Source: Typha latifolia
Lineage: Eukaryota; Streptophyta; Magnoliopsida; Poales; Typhaceae
Assembly: GCA_019914945.1 (NCBI GenBank)
Contig: CM034107.1
Span: 5,022,001 to 5,086,000, forward strand
DNA length: 64,000 nt
Reading direction: 5' to 3'
The position numbers and the translations under genes were made by a program. Positions 1 to 11,158 of the stretch are shown in pieces; positions within the stretch are counted from its first letter, which is position 1, and every line of letters starts with the position of its first letter. The notes beneath the pieces are model-generated. The model did not search any database. It was not told where the DNA came from and saw nothing but the letters and a program-made list of their open reading frames with translations.

Positions 1-905
1 CTTCCGTAGTTTCTCTCCTATCTAAAATCTTTAGCCAAGTTTCTTTTTTAATAAGAATTTTTTCCCATCCACACTTTCTCCAAGATAATCAGTTTCTCAT
101 TATCATTGTTGTCTCCCATTTGTGATTCTGGTTCTGGAGAATTAACTGATCAGTCCTCAGTCACTTTTCTATTTCCTTTAATATCTTCCTTTTTATCCCT
201 TTTTTTCTTTTCTTTTTGTCAGGAAAACTTGGTGGTATGTTCCTATCAATATTTAGCTTCTCAGAGGCATTTCTACAAACATCTAGTACAGTATCTCCCA
301 TTTTCTCAGTCTTCCATTCAAAGCATTTTTTCAGTCCCATCTTAGGAAATGCTTTCTCTCAGTTTCCCCATTCATTCTTTCTCATCTCTTCAGAGGCGTG
401 CAAGAATGCCCATGGGGATCTAGCCAAAGGATTGCCTTCCTATCACAGGCGTCCAATTGTAGTTGACAGCCTGATGACCAAATTTTTTACACTTGTAGCA
501 GAGAATGCTATTATGATAAGTCGCTGCCCAGTGAGATGATTCATCACACTAAAAACACCTCAATCGTCTCCCTTTTGCCGTCTCAAAGACACGAGGTGAA
601 CATTTAGGATTAGGGTTCGAAGTGTCATCTACCAATATATCTTTGTAGAGTGGTTTACTATTTTCCTCCCCCCTATTTCTTGATTCACTTCCTTTCTTGA
701 GGTGTACATCATCAAGAAACTCAGGTCCCTTGTTTTCTTTGTCCAGAGTGGGAATAGTCGGCTCGAATTCTAAAGCATCACGTCTTTTTTGCTAGTTGGA
801 TCCATCTCGATTGGGTTGCAATCTAGAATTGCCAACCTTATTTGCTAGGGTTTCACGTTGGGCCAGGCTTAGAGTTTTGAGAGAGTCGAAGGTACTAGAG
901 CCCAT
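1..905 (-). pseudogene. LINE ORF1 (zinc-knuckle nucleic-acid-binding protein), degenerate, runs off the left edge
   Basis: Read on the minus strand from an ATG at 905-903, the frame starts MGSSTFDSLKTL and continues for about 170 codons, broken by at least two in-frame stops. It then reaches two CCHC zinc knuckles. The proximal one (about 516-558) reads CF-stop-C then DESSH and WAATY. The distal one (459-500) reads CYKCKKFGHQAVNY. In both, the last ligand of the CX2CX4HX4C pattern is Tyr instead of Cys. Zinc knuckles of this type belong to ORF1 of plant L1-type LINEs or to Gag. The frame decays below about 400. The orientation is opposite to the LINE reverse transcriptase that follows from about 1600. 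It is non-functional. A Gag origin is possible, but the adjacent LINE favours ORF1. Confidence 0.6.
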
Positions 906-1600
906 CGTATTTTTTATAGCATTGGGAATGAAGGTGTTAGGTCAATATTTTAACCTTGCACCTTAATGAATTTCATCTACATGACTTTACATCAAAAAAG
1001 AAAAAAAAATCCAACATCATTTATCAACATATTTTATTTTATATAGTGAGAAACACACTAGAACCTTATCCTCCAGCATTACAAGCTTATATACTTTTAT
1101 CCACTCTCTCGCAAACTTGGAATTATTATTTCTTACGATAATTGAAGAAAATAATAGAAAGAGGATCATTTGTTGTGAGCCTTAGTCGCTTAGGATTTCT
1201 CGTTGGTTCTTCTAGTTCTTCGCTGACGACCATCCAAGGTATTAACCTCCTCCCTACTATTCTCCGCCCCTTGTTGCCATTTTCTCCCAAATTATCTCAA
1301 TCCCTTTGTGATTTCCTCCACCGCTCCCTCACTTATCTCCCTCTGCCCTAACCTATGCACACCACCCGCAAGCTCTCCTGCCATCGCCCTTCATCACCCA
1401 TCCTTACTCCATTACTCCTCTCCTCCCACCCTAGCCATCATAGTTTCCATCCCCACCACCCTACAACTTTTCCTCCATAATCATCCTTACCCTCCTCCCT
1501 CACCATCCAAAAACATAGATCAGGAAGTTACGGATTGACTACCACTAGTTTCATAATTTTCTATCTATAGTAGAATATTTTAAGATTATTTTTCCTACTA
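906..1600 (-). other. Probable LINE 5' untranslated segment of the minus-strand ORF1
   Basis: On the minus strand this stretch is purine-rich (GGAGG- and GGTGG-type runs between about 1230 and 1530) and lies directly upstream of the ORF1 start at 905. The short open frames on the plus strand here (around 956-1540) are proline/serine low-complexity translations and have no recognisable domain. Assigning it to a LINE 5' UTR is an inference from position and composition. Confidence 0.3.
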
Positions 1601-2075
1601 CGCGGACTGTTTTCCTACATCCAAGACTGATCGAGTAGCGGAAGCTTGGTTCATATCACTTTCACACTTTCGCTTCGGTCTGCAAACAATGTAACCTAAT
1701 CTCCATGCTCACTTTGGTTATCGGTGAGCAAACTTCTTGTCCATGAAAAATCTAGGATTCCTTTATACAACACTTTTGGCAAATCTTCATCTCTTCTATG
1801 GCTCCTTCTATCCTTGGCCTTCCATCAAGCATAACATAAGGTAGTGGTTTACTAAAGTCCAAGCCGAGTGGATTTCTGATCTCAACCGACCCCTATTGGA
1901 TGATGAAATTACAAAAGTACTTATGTTGTTTGGTCTTGACAAGCCTCCTAGAGTTGATGTATTAATGCTTGCTTCTTACAAGTGAACTAGCTAATCTTTA
2001 AAGCTGATATTTGTGATTTAGTTTAGCGCTTCTTTTATTTTGGTGTTATGGACAAAAATTTAAATAGGACTATTA

Positions 2076-2882
2076 TTGCCTTGGTTCCAAAGAAATATGC
2101 TCCAATGTGTGTTGGTGACTACAGGACAGCCCATCAGCTTATGCAACACTACATACAAGATTACTTTAAAAATTATAGCCAATAGACTGAAGCCACTTTT
2201 GAGTGGGATTATATCTAATACTCAAAATGTATTTATTCTTGGCCGTCAAATATTAGACAATCATATTCCATCTCAAGCTCAGGATATTATTAATTACATG
2301 AAATCCTCTAAACGTTGTACGAGGTTTTCTCTGATAAAAGCTAATCTTTCTCGAGCATTTGACATGATAGAGTGGTCTTGTCTTTGTGATTGTTTGGCAT
2401 TGCATGACTTCCCGTTGAATTTTATACATCAAATCTACCAATGTATCTCCACTACTTTCTTAACGGTGGACATAAATGGAAGCAAAAGAGGATTCTCCAT
2501 CCCATCTCGTGACCTTCGTCAAGGGTGCCCTCTCTCACCTTACCTCTTTATTTTAAGTGCTAATTTTATACATCAAGATATTATTAATTACATGAAATCC
2601 TCTAAACGTTGTATGGGGTTTTCTCTAATAAAAGCTAATCTTTCTCGAGCATCTAACATGATAGAGTGGTCTTTTCTTTGTGATTGTTTGGCATTGCATG
2701 ACTTCCCGTTGAATTTTATACATCAAATCTACCAATATATCTCCACTACTTTCTTAACGGTGGACATAAATGGAAGCAAAAGAGAATTCTCCATCCCATC
2801 TCGTGACCTTCGTCAAGGGTGCCCTCTCTCACCTTACCTCTTTATTTTAAGTGCTAACTTTTTTTCTATATTATTAGACTAG
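2076..2882 (+). pseudogene. Reverse transcriptase fragment containing an internal tandem duplication
   Basis: This is an open frame of 268 codons from the LINE reverse transcriptase, spanning fingers and palm. It reads IANRLKPLLSGIIS, then the block DIINYMKSSKRC to RQGCPLSPYLFILSANF twice in succession. The repeat keeps the frame, so the open frame survives although the fold would be disrupted. It ends at TAG 2880-2882. It lacks the catalytic ADD box, which lies downstream in decayed sequence, so no activity is expected. Confidence 0.8.
2283..2870 (+). repeat. 294-bp in-frame direct tandem duplication inside the LINE RT
   Basis: Two adjacent copies start with GATATTATTAATTACATG at 2283 and 2577, a period of 294 bp (98 codons). 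By eye they differ at roughly eight positions over the first ~280 bp; similarity fades at about 2855. The junction sequence AATTTTATACATCAA at the end of copy 1 also occurs inside the unit at about 2418, which suggests microhomology at the duplication breakpoint. Confidence 0.9.
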
Positions 2883-4510
2883 GGTTTAGCATCTAAAAAT
2901 ATATTTGACCTGCAACTTGCTCATTCTGCGCCTATGATTACTCACTCGTTGCTTGCAGATAATCTTTTATTGGTGGGCAAATCTTCACTATAGGAGGCCA
3001 TGCATCTAAAAACTATCTTGGACCAGTATTGCTCCTTCTTTAGGTAAGCTCTTAACTTTGACAAGTCGCCAATTCATTTCAATCGACACATTCCCACTCA
3101 CTCTAAAGCCACAATAATGGAAGCTCTCGGTGTCAAGCCTATGAAGTAGATGTATCAATACCTCGGCTCTCTTCTTCTTTGCCCTCAGTCCAAGTTACAA
3201 GCCTTCCATTTCATTTTTTACCAACTTAGGGACAAGTTAGCCATGTGGAAGTCCAAGCTTTTAGTTATGTTGGCCGCCTCATCCTTGTAAAGTCGGTCCT
3301 GTTCTTGCTTTTTTACATGTCGATAATTTCCTTTTTGAAATGCCTACTTACGAAACTAGATAGTGTGCTGAGCTCTTTTTAGTGGGGTCCTAGCAAGGAT
3401 TGGCCTTTATGTTTATGCAAGTGGGATGTTTTCTATCATCCTAAGGATCATAGTGATCTCAGCATTAGATCATTTGCAACAGTAAACAAGTCACTTATCC
3501 TCAAATTGGCATGGCGATTAATCTCTTTTGATAGTTTTTTTACTAATATTCCAAAAGCTTAATACTTCCTGCAATCCTCTTTCTAGGAAGCCAATCATAA
3601 ACAACCCTGTTCATGGGCTTGAAACAACATAATTCAGGCAAAGAAATGCTTCAACTGTATATTACATGGGAAATTAGTTCAGGAGTTCGCATATCTATCA
3701 CTCAGGACAATTGGCTTCAGGGAATGGATCTCTCGCAGAATACTCTACTCCCTGGTATCTCTCATGTTAGCCACTTGCTCAGCTCCTTGGGTACGTAGAA
3801 CAGTTGCCTCATCTCCATGATTTTCTCTCTAGACGTGGCCGAGCGCATCCTTTGGTTGTCACCGCCATGTTCATCTTCTCCTACGAGGCATTTCTCTACC
3901 CACTCACTCTACATGCTTATGGGTTTTGATACTTGGTCCACTTCTATCTCTTCAGTGGCGCTAAAATATATGTGGCATGCCCTTTGGAAAACTAAGGTTA
4001 CCTTACCCATAATCCTTGTTTCATTTGGCACTATCCCTCTTAGGCATTACCTAATAAAGAGGCTCTCTCAAGCATCACTTTGTCACTCATTGCATACTAG
4101 ATGGCTAATCATTGATCTTTTCTGTCATCGTTGTCCCTAACCGGAGGAATCAATAATCCATGCATTATTTGACTACCCATATGCCAAAGCGATTTAGTTT
4201 GGGTCTTGGTTATCAGCCAAATATCTTGTCATTATTTGATTCATTGATAACTCTATGTTCTAATTGCAGCTTCAAAGTCCTTCCCTCCACCTTCATTATA
4301 ATGTGGTCCCTTTGGAAGGAATGAAATGAAAAGTTATTTATAAATCTGCTACACCTCTGGACCTTCTAGTCAGATCCATCTAGCGCAGCATTCCCTCCCT
4401 ATTAGATCATTTTTTTTGCATTGAACCTTCACTTCCAATGGCTCTTGAAATTGACTAGCTAGACACGATTGAGTCCTCTTCTCTCTGCTGGATGGATGCT
4501 AGTTGGCATC

Positions 4511-5298
4511 TAGGGCTGTCAAGCTTGACGAGCGGCTCAGGCTTGGCTCAGGCTCAGCTCGGTCAGAGTCAACTCGAAATTAATATTGAGTTGAGCCTGA
4601 GCTGGAGCTGGTTTGATAGCTTGACTCATCACCCTCACCCATCACGGTCACCCTCCCCACCCTCACCCACCCCACCCTCACCTTTATCCACCAGACCACC
4701 ACCCATAACCTCACCGTCGTGCGACTGGCCCACCCTTACCCCACCCTTACCCCACCCTCACCCATTCGGCCTCCTCTCTGTCGACCTCCATCGGCAAGCC
4801 CTTGCCACCTCCTCCACTCCGTTAGCCTCTATCGGCAAGCCGTCGTCACCTCCTCTCTCTCTCCGGTGGCCTCCATCGACAAGCCGCCACCACGACGCCA
4901 CCTCCTCCTCCTCTATCAGCCATCTCCTCTAGTGTCTTTCGGTGACCTCCTCCTCCATTAGTGTTGGGCTCAACGTCGGCCTCTGCTTCTTCCTCCACTC
5001 CGTCGGCTTCCTCCTCCTCCTCCATTGACCATCTCCTTCAGCCTCATCCTCCATCGGTATGCTTTCGCCTCCTCCTCCATCCATCTCCTACTCCTCCTTC
5101 GGCAAGCCACCATCCATGTTGCCACCACCCACGCTGCCATCGCATCATCCTCTAACCAAGGTCAAACTCTGCTTAGACTCAGCTCGGGCTGGGTTAGGCT
5201 CAGCTCGAGTTCGGCTCGAGTTGAGCTAAGCCGAGCCTAAGCAGAATTATAAGGCTCGAAAGTTATTTCGAGCCCGCTCAAGCTCATTTACACCCCTA
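4511..5298. mobile_element. hAT-type MITE nested in the LINE, perfect 8-bp TSD
   Basis: TTGGCATC occurs at 4503-4510 and again at 5299-5306, immediately flanking the element. The left end reads TAGGGCTGTCAAGC and the reverse complement of the right end reads TAGGGGTGTAAATGAGC, so the ends are inverted repeats. Subterminal sequence on both sides is rich in GAGCT/GGCTCG motifs. An 8-bp duplication with TAGGG-type ends is typical of plant hAT elements. The 788-bp interior is pyrimidine-rich with Pro/Ser low-complexity frames and no transposase, so it is non-autonomous. Confidence 0.9.
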
Positions 5299-5860
5299 TT
5301 GGCATCAAGGGGTGGACACAGTCCTTCTTGGAGTTTACCTTTACTCTTGAGCCTCGGATTCTTGACATCTTATCTACCGATTTGTGCGTCGGCCTTGGAG
5401 AGGGAGGCTTAGGCTCTCCTAGTTGTCCTCTGCCTCATCCATGAACATGTACAGATTGGGCATGATTGCAAGACAATAGTGGATGCTTTCAACTATACCA
5501 TGCACGGATCATTTGGCCTGGGATTAGAGAGTGTCATAGTCTATCTACAACACTTGCTTTTGTTACTAAGTGTCTTGTCTACTAGTCAAGCTAACAATTC
5601 CCTAGCTCACAATCTTGCTTGTGTAGCCCTTACCTCGTATTTATGAATGGTTGAGCTAGCCCTATCTTTGGTTGTTTCTTACGATTAAATGAATGAAGCT
5701 GATGAATGCAGTTTTTCTTAGAAAAAAAAAAACAATAATAAATAATAGAAATTATATCTTAAATGAAATTATCTGGTTGGAACATAAAGTGTGATAGAAG
5801 GATATATCTATCTGTATCTCTGTAGCAAGTGACAACAGAAACCATCGGAGACTCACGAAG

Positions 5861-7957
5861 ATGGCTCCTCAAACTCTCCCCCACATCCTCTCCTTCCTCC
5901 TCCTCTCCTTCTCCATCTTCTCTAAACTCGGCACCACCACCGAATCCACCGCCAGCTCCATCGCCTTCACCACCCTTGGCCGCAGCCGCTACTTCTTCGA
6001 CCTCTTCTTTCTCCCCACGTCGCAAAACCCAGAAGAACCCGTCGCCGAGACCCAACTCACCGACGGCTTCTCCGTCAACTACAACGGCTTCTTCCCCTCC
6101 CTCTCGTCCTCCCTCCTCTCCTCCCTCCTGTCCTCCTCTCCCCCTTCCTCCATGGACGCCCTCCTCTACGTCAGCGAGCGCAACGGCTCCTCCAACATCT
6201 ACCTCGACCTCTTCGTACCCGCCAAAGGAGGAGGCTCTTTTCTACTCCCCGCCCGTCTCCAGTTTCCGTTGCTCCGACAAAGCTCCCACCTTTCTCGCGT
6301 TTCCATGAAGGATAAGCCTGCCCTGGCCGGGGATGACCTCATATATGTCTCGACACACGAACCTAGTTCGTCTCCGAGGCGGAGTTGGGCTGCCGTGTAC
6401 TCCACTCATCTTGCTACCGGACAAACTCGGCGATTGACCCCCTACGGCGTCTCCGATTTCAGCCCCGCGGTGTCCCCTTCCGGGAATTGGACGGCCGTGG
6501 CGTCGTCCGGGGCCAGGGGGTGGTCAGGAGAGGTGGAGGAGCTCAAAGTTGGGATTTTTGTGTTCCGAACTGCAGATGGCTCGGGGAGGACTTTGGTGGT
6601 CGACCATGGTGGTTGGCCTTGTTGGGCCGATGAGTCTACTCTCTATTTCCATCGCCAGAGCTCGGATGGGTGGTGGAGCATCTACCGAGCTAAGATTAGT
6701 ATCGGGATTGGCGTCTCCCTGGTCTCCGTTGATCGGATTACGCCTCCCGGCTTCCATGCTTTCACTCCGGCGGTGTCCGCTGCAGCTCCGAAACTTATCG
6801 CGGTGGCGACGAGGAGGTCAAGTTCGCAATTCCGGCATATAGAGTTAATTGAGGTCGGAGATGGAGGAATAACCTATGTGGAGGTTACTAGGCCAGTTAG
6901 GCCTAATTCTCATCATTTCAATCCCTTCTTTTCGCCGGATGCCTCCCGGGTCGGCTACCACCGGTGCAGGGGAAGAAGCAACGGTGGGAGCCCTCCATTA
7001 TTGTTGGAGAGCATAAAGAGCCTGGCACCTGAGGCCTTCTCGCTGTTCAGGATTGATGGGTCTTTCCCTTCCTTCTCCCATGATGGAAAAAGAATAGCCT
7101 TTGTTGGATTACCAGGGGTGTTTGTAGTGAACTCTGATGGCTCTGATGGCCGTCGGGAGATCTTCTCTGGCAACGCCTTCCCGACCGCGTGGGATTGGAA
7201 GAGGGAAGGGGTCATCTACACTAGCCATGGTCCTGACTTTGCAACAGAGAGCACCAATGTTGACATAATATCAATCACACTCCATGACGATGATGCCAAG
7301 TCTCAACCTTCAATCAAGAAGCTGACCTCCGGGGGCAAGAACAATGCCTTCCCGTCTCCATCTCCCGATGGCAAGTGGGTGGTATTTCGATCAGGGCGGT
7401 CAGGGCACAAGAACCTTTACATCATGGACGCTCTCGAAGGGGAGGCCGCAGGGCTCCAACACCTAACCGATGGGCCATGGAGTGATACAATGTGCAATTG
7501 GTCGCCTGATGGGGAGTGGATTGCCTTTGCATCAGACAGGGACAATCCAGGCAGTGGGAGCTTCGCCATCTACATGGTGCATCCAAATGGGACTGGATTG
7601 AGGAAAGTGGTACACAGTGGAGAGGGAGGGAGGACTAACCATCCCTGGTTCAGTCCCAACTCCAAGAGCTTGGTGTTTACATCAGACTATGCAGGGGTGT
7701 CCGCAGAGCCTATTTCAAATCCACACCATTACCAGCCATATGGGGATATATTCATTGCAAACATTGATGGATCAAATATTCAACGCCTTACGCATAATTC
7801 TTATGAGGATGGAACGCCGACATGGACTCCTCTCTTCTTGGAACCTACTGATGTTGCAGAGTCCCTGCAAGGTTCGGCACGGTGCAACTTCGATGACTGT
7901 CACTGGCTCAACATAAAGGGTGAGGTGACAGAAAGCCTGCATGGTAAGAGCTGCTAA
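5861..7957 (+). CDS. TolB-like / DPP6 N-terminal-like WD40 (PD40) beta-propeller protein
   Basis: This is a single uninterrupted exon of 698 codons. The ATG at 5861 is chosen because it is followed at once by a hydrophobic leader (HILSFLLLSFSIF, residues 8-20) that resembles a signal peptide. PD40-type blade motifs with the pattern (F/W)SPDG..(I/V).F occur near residues 200 (SPAVSPSGNW), 356 (FFSPDASRVGY), 405 (FSHDGKRIAF), 500 (SPSPDGKWVVF), 546 (WSPDGEWIAF) and 597 (FSPNSKSLVF). Arabidopsis has intronless relatives annotated DPP6 N-terminal domain-like (At1g21670/At1g21680 group, from memory). No catalytic serine-hydrolase domain follows, so a binding or scaffolding role in the secretory pathway or apoplast is the most that can be inferred. 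The 5' part is very GC-rich and the 3' part less so, as in monocot genes. It converges on the NIPA-type gene. Its start lies about 130 bp from a LINE poly(A) tail. Confidence 0.9.
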   Translation: MAPQTLPHILSFLLLSFSIFSKLGTTTESTASSIAFTTLGRSRYFFDLFFLPTSQNPEEPVAETQLTDGFSVNYNGFFPSLSSSLLSSLLSSSPPSSMDALLYVSERNGSSNIYLDLFVPAKGGGSFLLPARLQFPLLRQSSHLSRVSMKDKPALAGDDLIYVSTHEPSSSPRRSWAAVYSTHLATGQTRRLTPYGVSDFSPAVSPSGNWTAVASSGARGWSGEVEELKVGIFVFRTADGSGRTLVVDHGGWPCWADESTLYFHRQSSDGWWSIYRAKISIGIGVSLVSVDRITPPGFHAFTPAVSAAAPKLIAVATRRSSSQFRHIELIEVGDGGITYVEVTRPVRPNSHHFNPFFSPDASRVGYHRCRGRSNGGSPPLLLESIKSLAPEAFSLFRIDGSFPSFSHDGKRIAFVGLPGVFVVNSDGSDGRREIFSGNAFPTAWDWKREGVIYTSHGPDFATESTNVDIISITLHDDDAKSQPSIKKLTSGGKNNAFPSPSPDGKWVVFRSGRSGHKNLYIMDALEGEAAGLQHLTDGPWSDTMCNWSPDGEWIAFASDRDNPGSGSFAIYMVHPNGTGLRKVVHSGEGGRTNHPWFSPNSKSLVFTSDYAGVSAEPISNPHHYQPYGDIFIANIDGSNIQRLTHNSYEDGTPTWTPLFLEPTDVAESLQGSARCNFDDCHWLNIKGEVTESLHGKSC

Positions 7958-10900
7958 TTTTATGGTAATTACTTCTGCTTGCTGTAGCTTATTCAGCAAC
8001 TTTACTATATTGTGGTGTTTATATGCAGATTTAGGCACTTATAGTTATATGTATGTAAGTAGCTTTGAGTTTATAATGCCTGTTTTATAATGTACTTGGG
8101 TAGGAAAGATCGTTTATATGGTAAAAGATATAGATTTCGTACAAAACATAATCTGTGTCACATAGTATTTAGTAGTTGGAACATATATGTTCCTTCCTCC
8201 ATTAATATGTAGAAGAATGGTTGTCCTTCACTTGTATACTCTCCTCTATATTCAGTAATATTGCTTATATTTCTGCTGATTTATTTGCCATTCCTCATAA
8301 ACACAAAATTTCTCTGAAAACCTCTATGGCTAAATGTTTAGCAGCTGAGATGTTCTGATAAACTGGTCTTCCTACTATTATTTTAGTTTTTTATTCTTTC
8401 TGTTACCCCTACTTTAGTATGGATCATTTGTCCAGAGAGTTGAGAAGATTTCAAAAGAACTTTGACCTTGCAAAGTTAAAAAATTTCAGTATTGTTTGGA
8501 CTTTGGAGTTTGATCACAGTAATCCTACTTTATTGCTTGATATGCAAGGGAAAGTATACTTGAGAGTATTCTCTTGAAACTATTTGGGGTTGGCTCTGCT
8601 TGGTACATATATTCTATAACTGAAAAATTGTACTGTTTCTGGTCATTAGTTAATATATGATGAAAATGTGTTTCATAACTGTCTTGAGTGCTTAATTTCA
8701 CATTTAGAGCCTAATTTTGTAGTTTGATATATTTCTCTCTCTTTTTGAAATGGAGTTGCTGAATCTATATTCTTTTCTTGCTCTTCCTCTCTGAGTGATG
8801 CTATTTTCTAATTGTTCACCTTACCACAACATTACTTTCGTCTGCTTCTTTTTGCTTCTTGATGTTCAACTGGAAGAAAGCTTTATTTGAAAATTGCAGT
8901 TCCATAAATTCAGCCATACTTTATGAGAAGCGTTGTGCATTTGATGATGTTTTCATGTCCTCAATGTTGCATGGATCTTCTATAAAACCTTGTAAAAATG
9001 AGGATTTCGTGATCAATCCTGGTTGCTAAGTATCCCAGCTGCAGGAAATTCAGATGATTTACTCAACTGAGACAGCAAGTAGTAGTTGGATGTTGTGAGC
9101 TTGGTTGAGCTGGACATTGGGTGAATTTAATGCTTCATAAGAACTTATTTTACTCTTTTTCCTTCTATTTTTGGCTCTTTTAGCGAGAGAGAGAAGCAAA
9201 AAAAAGTTATGGTGTTCCATAGATGCTGTCAAGTTTAAACCCATATATATATATTCAAAATTTAAGAGCGGGAGTACTCATACAATATGATTCCTTTTAA
9301 CTATCTAAACATTTGACATTGATTGAAATTCATTTCAAACCGGGTCTAAGCTGAAGTCGGGCTCGTACTCTTTTGCACCCCCTAATTGTTGTAGAGGTTC
9401 TTGAATTCATGATTATTTAGATATGAAACCTTGCTGTCATATTAGTTAGGACATCATTTCAAAATCACCGTGTCTTTTTCTTTTCTTATCATTGTCACCG
9501 TCCTATATGGATATTTATTATTGGACGTTGACACTTGTCCTATATGGGTAGTTATTATTCAACCACTGTATTTTACTTTAAATGCCTTCAAAATATTTTT
9601 GGCTAATTTTACCATAACTTTAGTTAATGAAATAGAGAATATTTCGTAACTTTTCAGTATAAAAATTAAAATACTCTTCATTTGACTTTAAAATTTCTTT
9701 CTCAAATTATGTTTTATCTTAACCCAAAAATATATATTCAATAGTATTTCTAATGCATTTTAAGTTAAACGCAGGGATCAAATGGTAAATATCTACATGA
9801 TAAGATGTAACCAAAGCAAAACTTGGGGTATATTTGAATGGGCCCTTTTTATATATTTCCCTGTTATTTATTACTATTTGAAAAGAGCACGCACCAAGTT
9901 ATATTTAATTTGTTTTCAGTGTTACTACTATATTATTATTGTAATTATTCGGTTCATAATAAGGTTAAGTACACCACCTCGACCTCTGAAATTATAGCCC
10001 ATTTTCATATGGACCTCCTTATTTAGTTTGTTAATGTTTTAACCCTCTCAATAATTTAATATATCCCATACATTAAGGAAAAATATTAAAATGATCATCT
10101 TATTCTTAAGTTTTCTCTTTTTTTTTAATCTAAAATAAAGGTAAACTAATCCTTAGATGTTTTAAAATTAGTCACGTTTAATTTTTCTCATTTTCTTTTA
10201 TCTAAAATAAAGGTCAAATAATCCTTAGATGTCTTAAATTTAATCACGTGACGATCATGTGATAATTTTTAATAAAGAAATGAACATATAGTTATAATTA
10301 GATCTATGTGAAGAGGCATCCAAGGGTGAATATATCATGAAAAATAAATTAGATCTACATGAAAATAGGTAATAGTTATAATTATCCACTTATAATAACC
10401 CACTTCATAGCTTAGCTATGAAGGGACTAGGAAGTAATCCACAAAATTTTAACACTTTTTCAAATAGGAAATTTAATCAATCATTAAATATGCTTCAAAC
10501 TAATCCCACATGATCTTTGTGCAATCCCTCACATGGTACAAATCCATCACACTATCCAGTAAGAGCAAGATGATGCAGACAAGATCTAAGTTGCATCATA
10601 CCTTCTGACTATGAAAATGATTCAAAAAGAATCTTGTCAAAGAAGATATTGCCTCAAATCCTTCTAATCTCGGTATATTCAAAGCTATTGATTCATGAAT
10701 AAGAATCCAAGTAACTCCTTAAGAGTAATTAGAAAACTATCCAATCTAATCTGATCCCTTAATGGCATAATCATTCAACTTGAAGTACTTGAAACCATCT
10801 AACAGCATTGGACTTGCAAATTTCTGCTCTTCTGTGACTTCTTTTTCAGCATTACAATATGAAAACATGGGGTGATACAATGAATTCTTAACAGCATATA

Positions 10901-11158
10901 CAAAACTTTCATGTCTACAGCAAGGTAAAATGAATCTCCTGTCGATTGAGTATATGACTGATGTGGTCCCTATACCTTCTCTACTAACGTCTCACATACA
11001 AAGGGTTGAGCCTTTTTGTTTTTAAATTTGGGAACCTAAGTAAAAAAAGCTCTACAATTTATATCCGAATAAAAGAATGTAGGTTTTCCTGCATAACATG
11101 AATGGCACAACAGAAACTCGGATGCACCTAAGTGGAGAGGGGTTCCATAATTCGTTTT
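7958..11158. other. Intergenic region between two convergent genes
   Basis: This stretch holds the 3' UTRs of the beta-propeller gene (left, +) and the NIPA-type gene (right, -), whose exact ends are not visible. It is AT-rich with no convincing coding frame. A short fossil resembling the right end of a TAGGGG-type hAT MITE lies at about 9320-9384, ending TTTTGCACCCCCTA. About 9480-9560 contains two related copies of GTCCTATATGG...TTATTATT. The rest shows nothing recognisable. Confidence 0.6.

Larger units (their letters stand above)
1600..5729 (+). mobile_element. Degenerate LINE (L1-type) ORF2 with poly(A) tail, interrupted by a MITE
   Basis: Plus-strand translation in shifting frames gives, in order: reverse transcriptase (about 2080-3300, including IANRLKPLLSGIIS, GRQILDNHI and RQGCPLSPYLF), the catalytic box as LADN at 2952-2963 in place of (F/Y)ADD, and a zf-RVT-like segment at about 4123-4215 (CHRCP-stop-PEES, IIHALFDYP; the last Cys is Tyr). 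After the nested MITE at 4511-5298 comes an RNase H tail (about 5300-5640, with ANNSLAHNLACVAL). An A-run at 5719-5729 fits a LINE poly(A) tail. Many stops and frameshifts show it is dead. The 5' boundary is approximate. Target-site duplications of the whole LINE were not identified. Confidence 0.85.

Noticed and set aside
4492..5240. Overlapping Pro/Ser/His-rich open frames (146, 80, 64 and 71 codons)
   Set aside because: They lie inside a hAT-type MITE with defined ends and TSD, overlap each other in several frames and are pyrimidine-rich low complexity.
5829..6308. 159-codon Pro/Ser-rich frame overlapping the start of the beta-propeller gene
   Set aside because: It is a shadow frame of the GC-rich 5' end of the 698-codon gene, with no domain.
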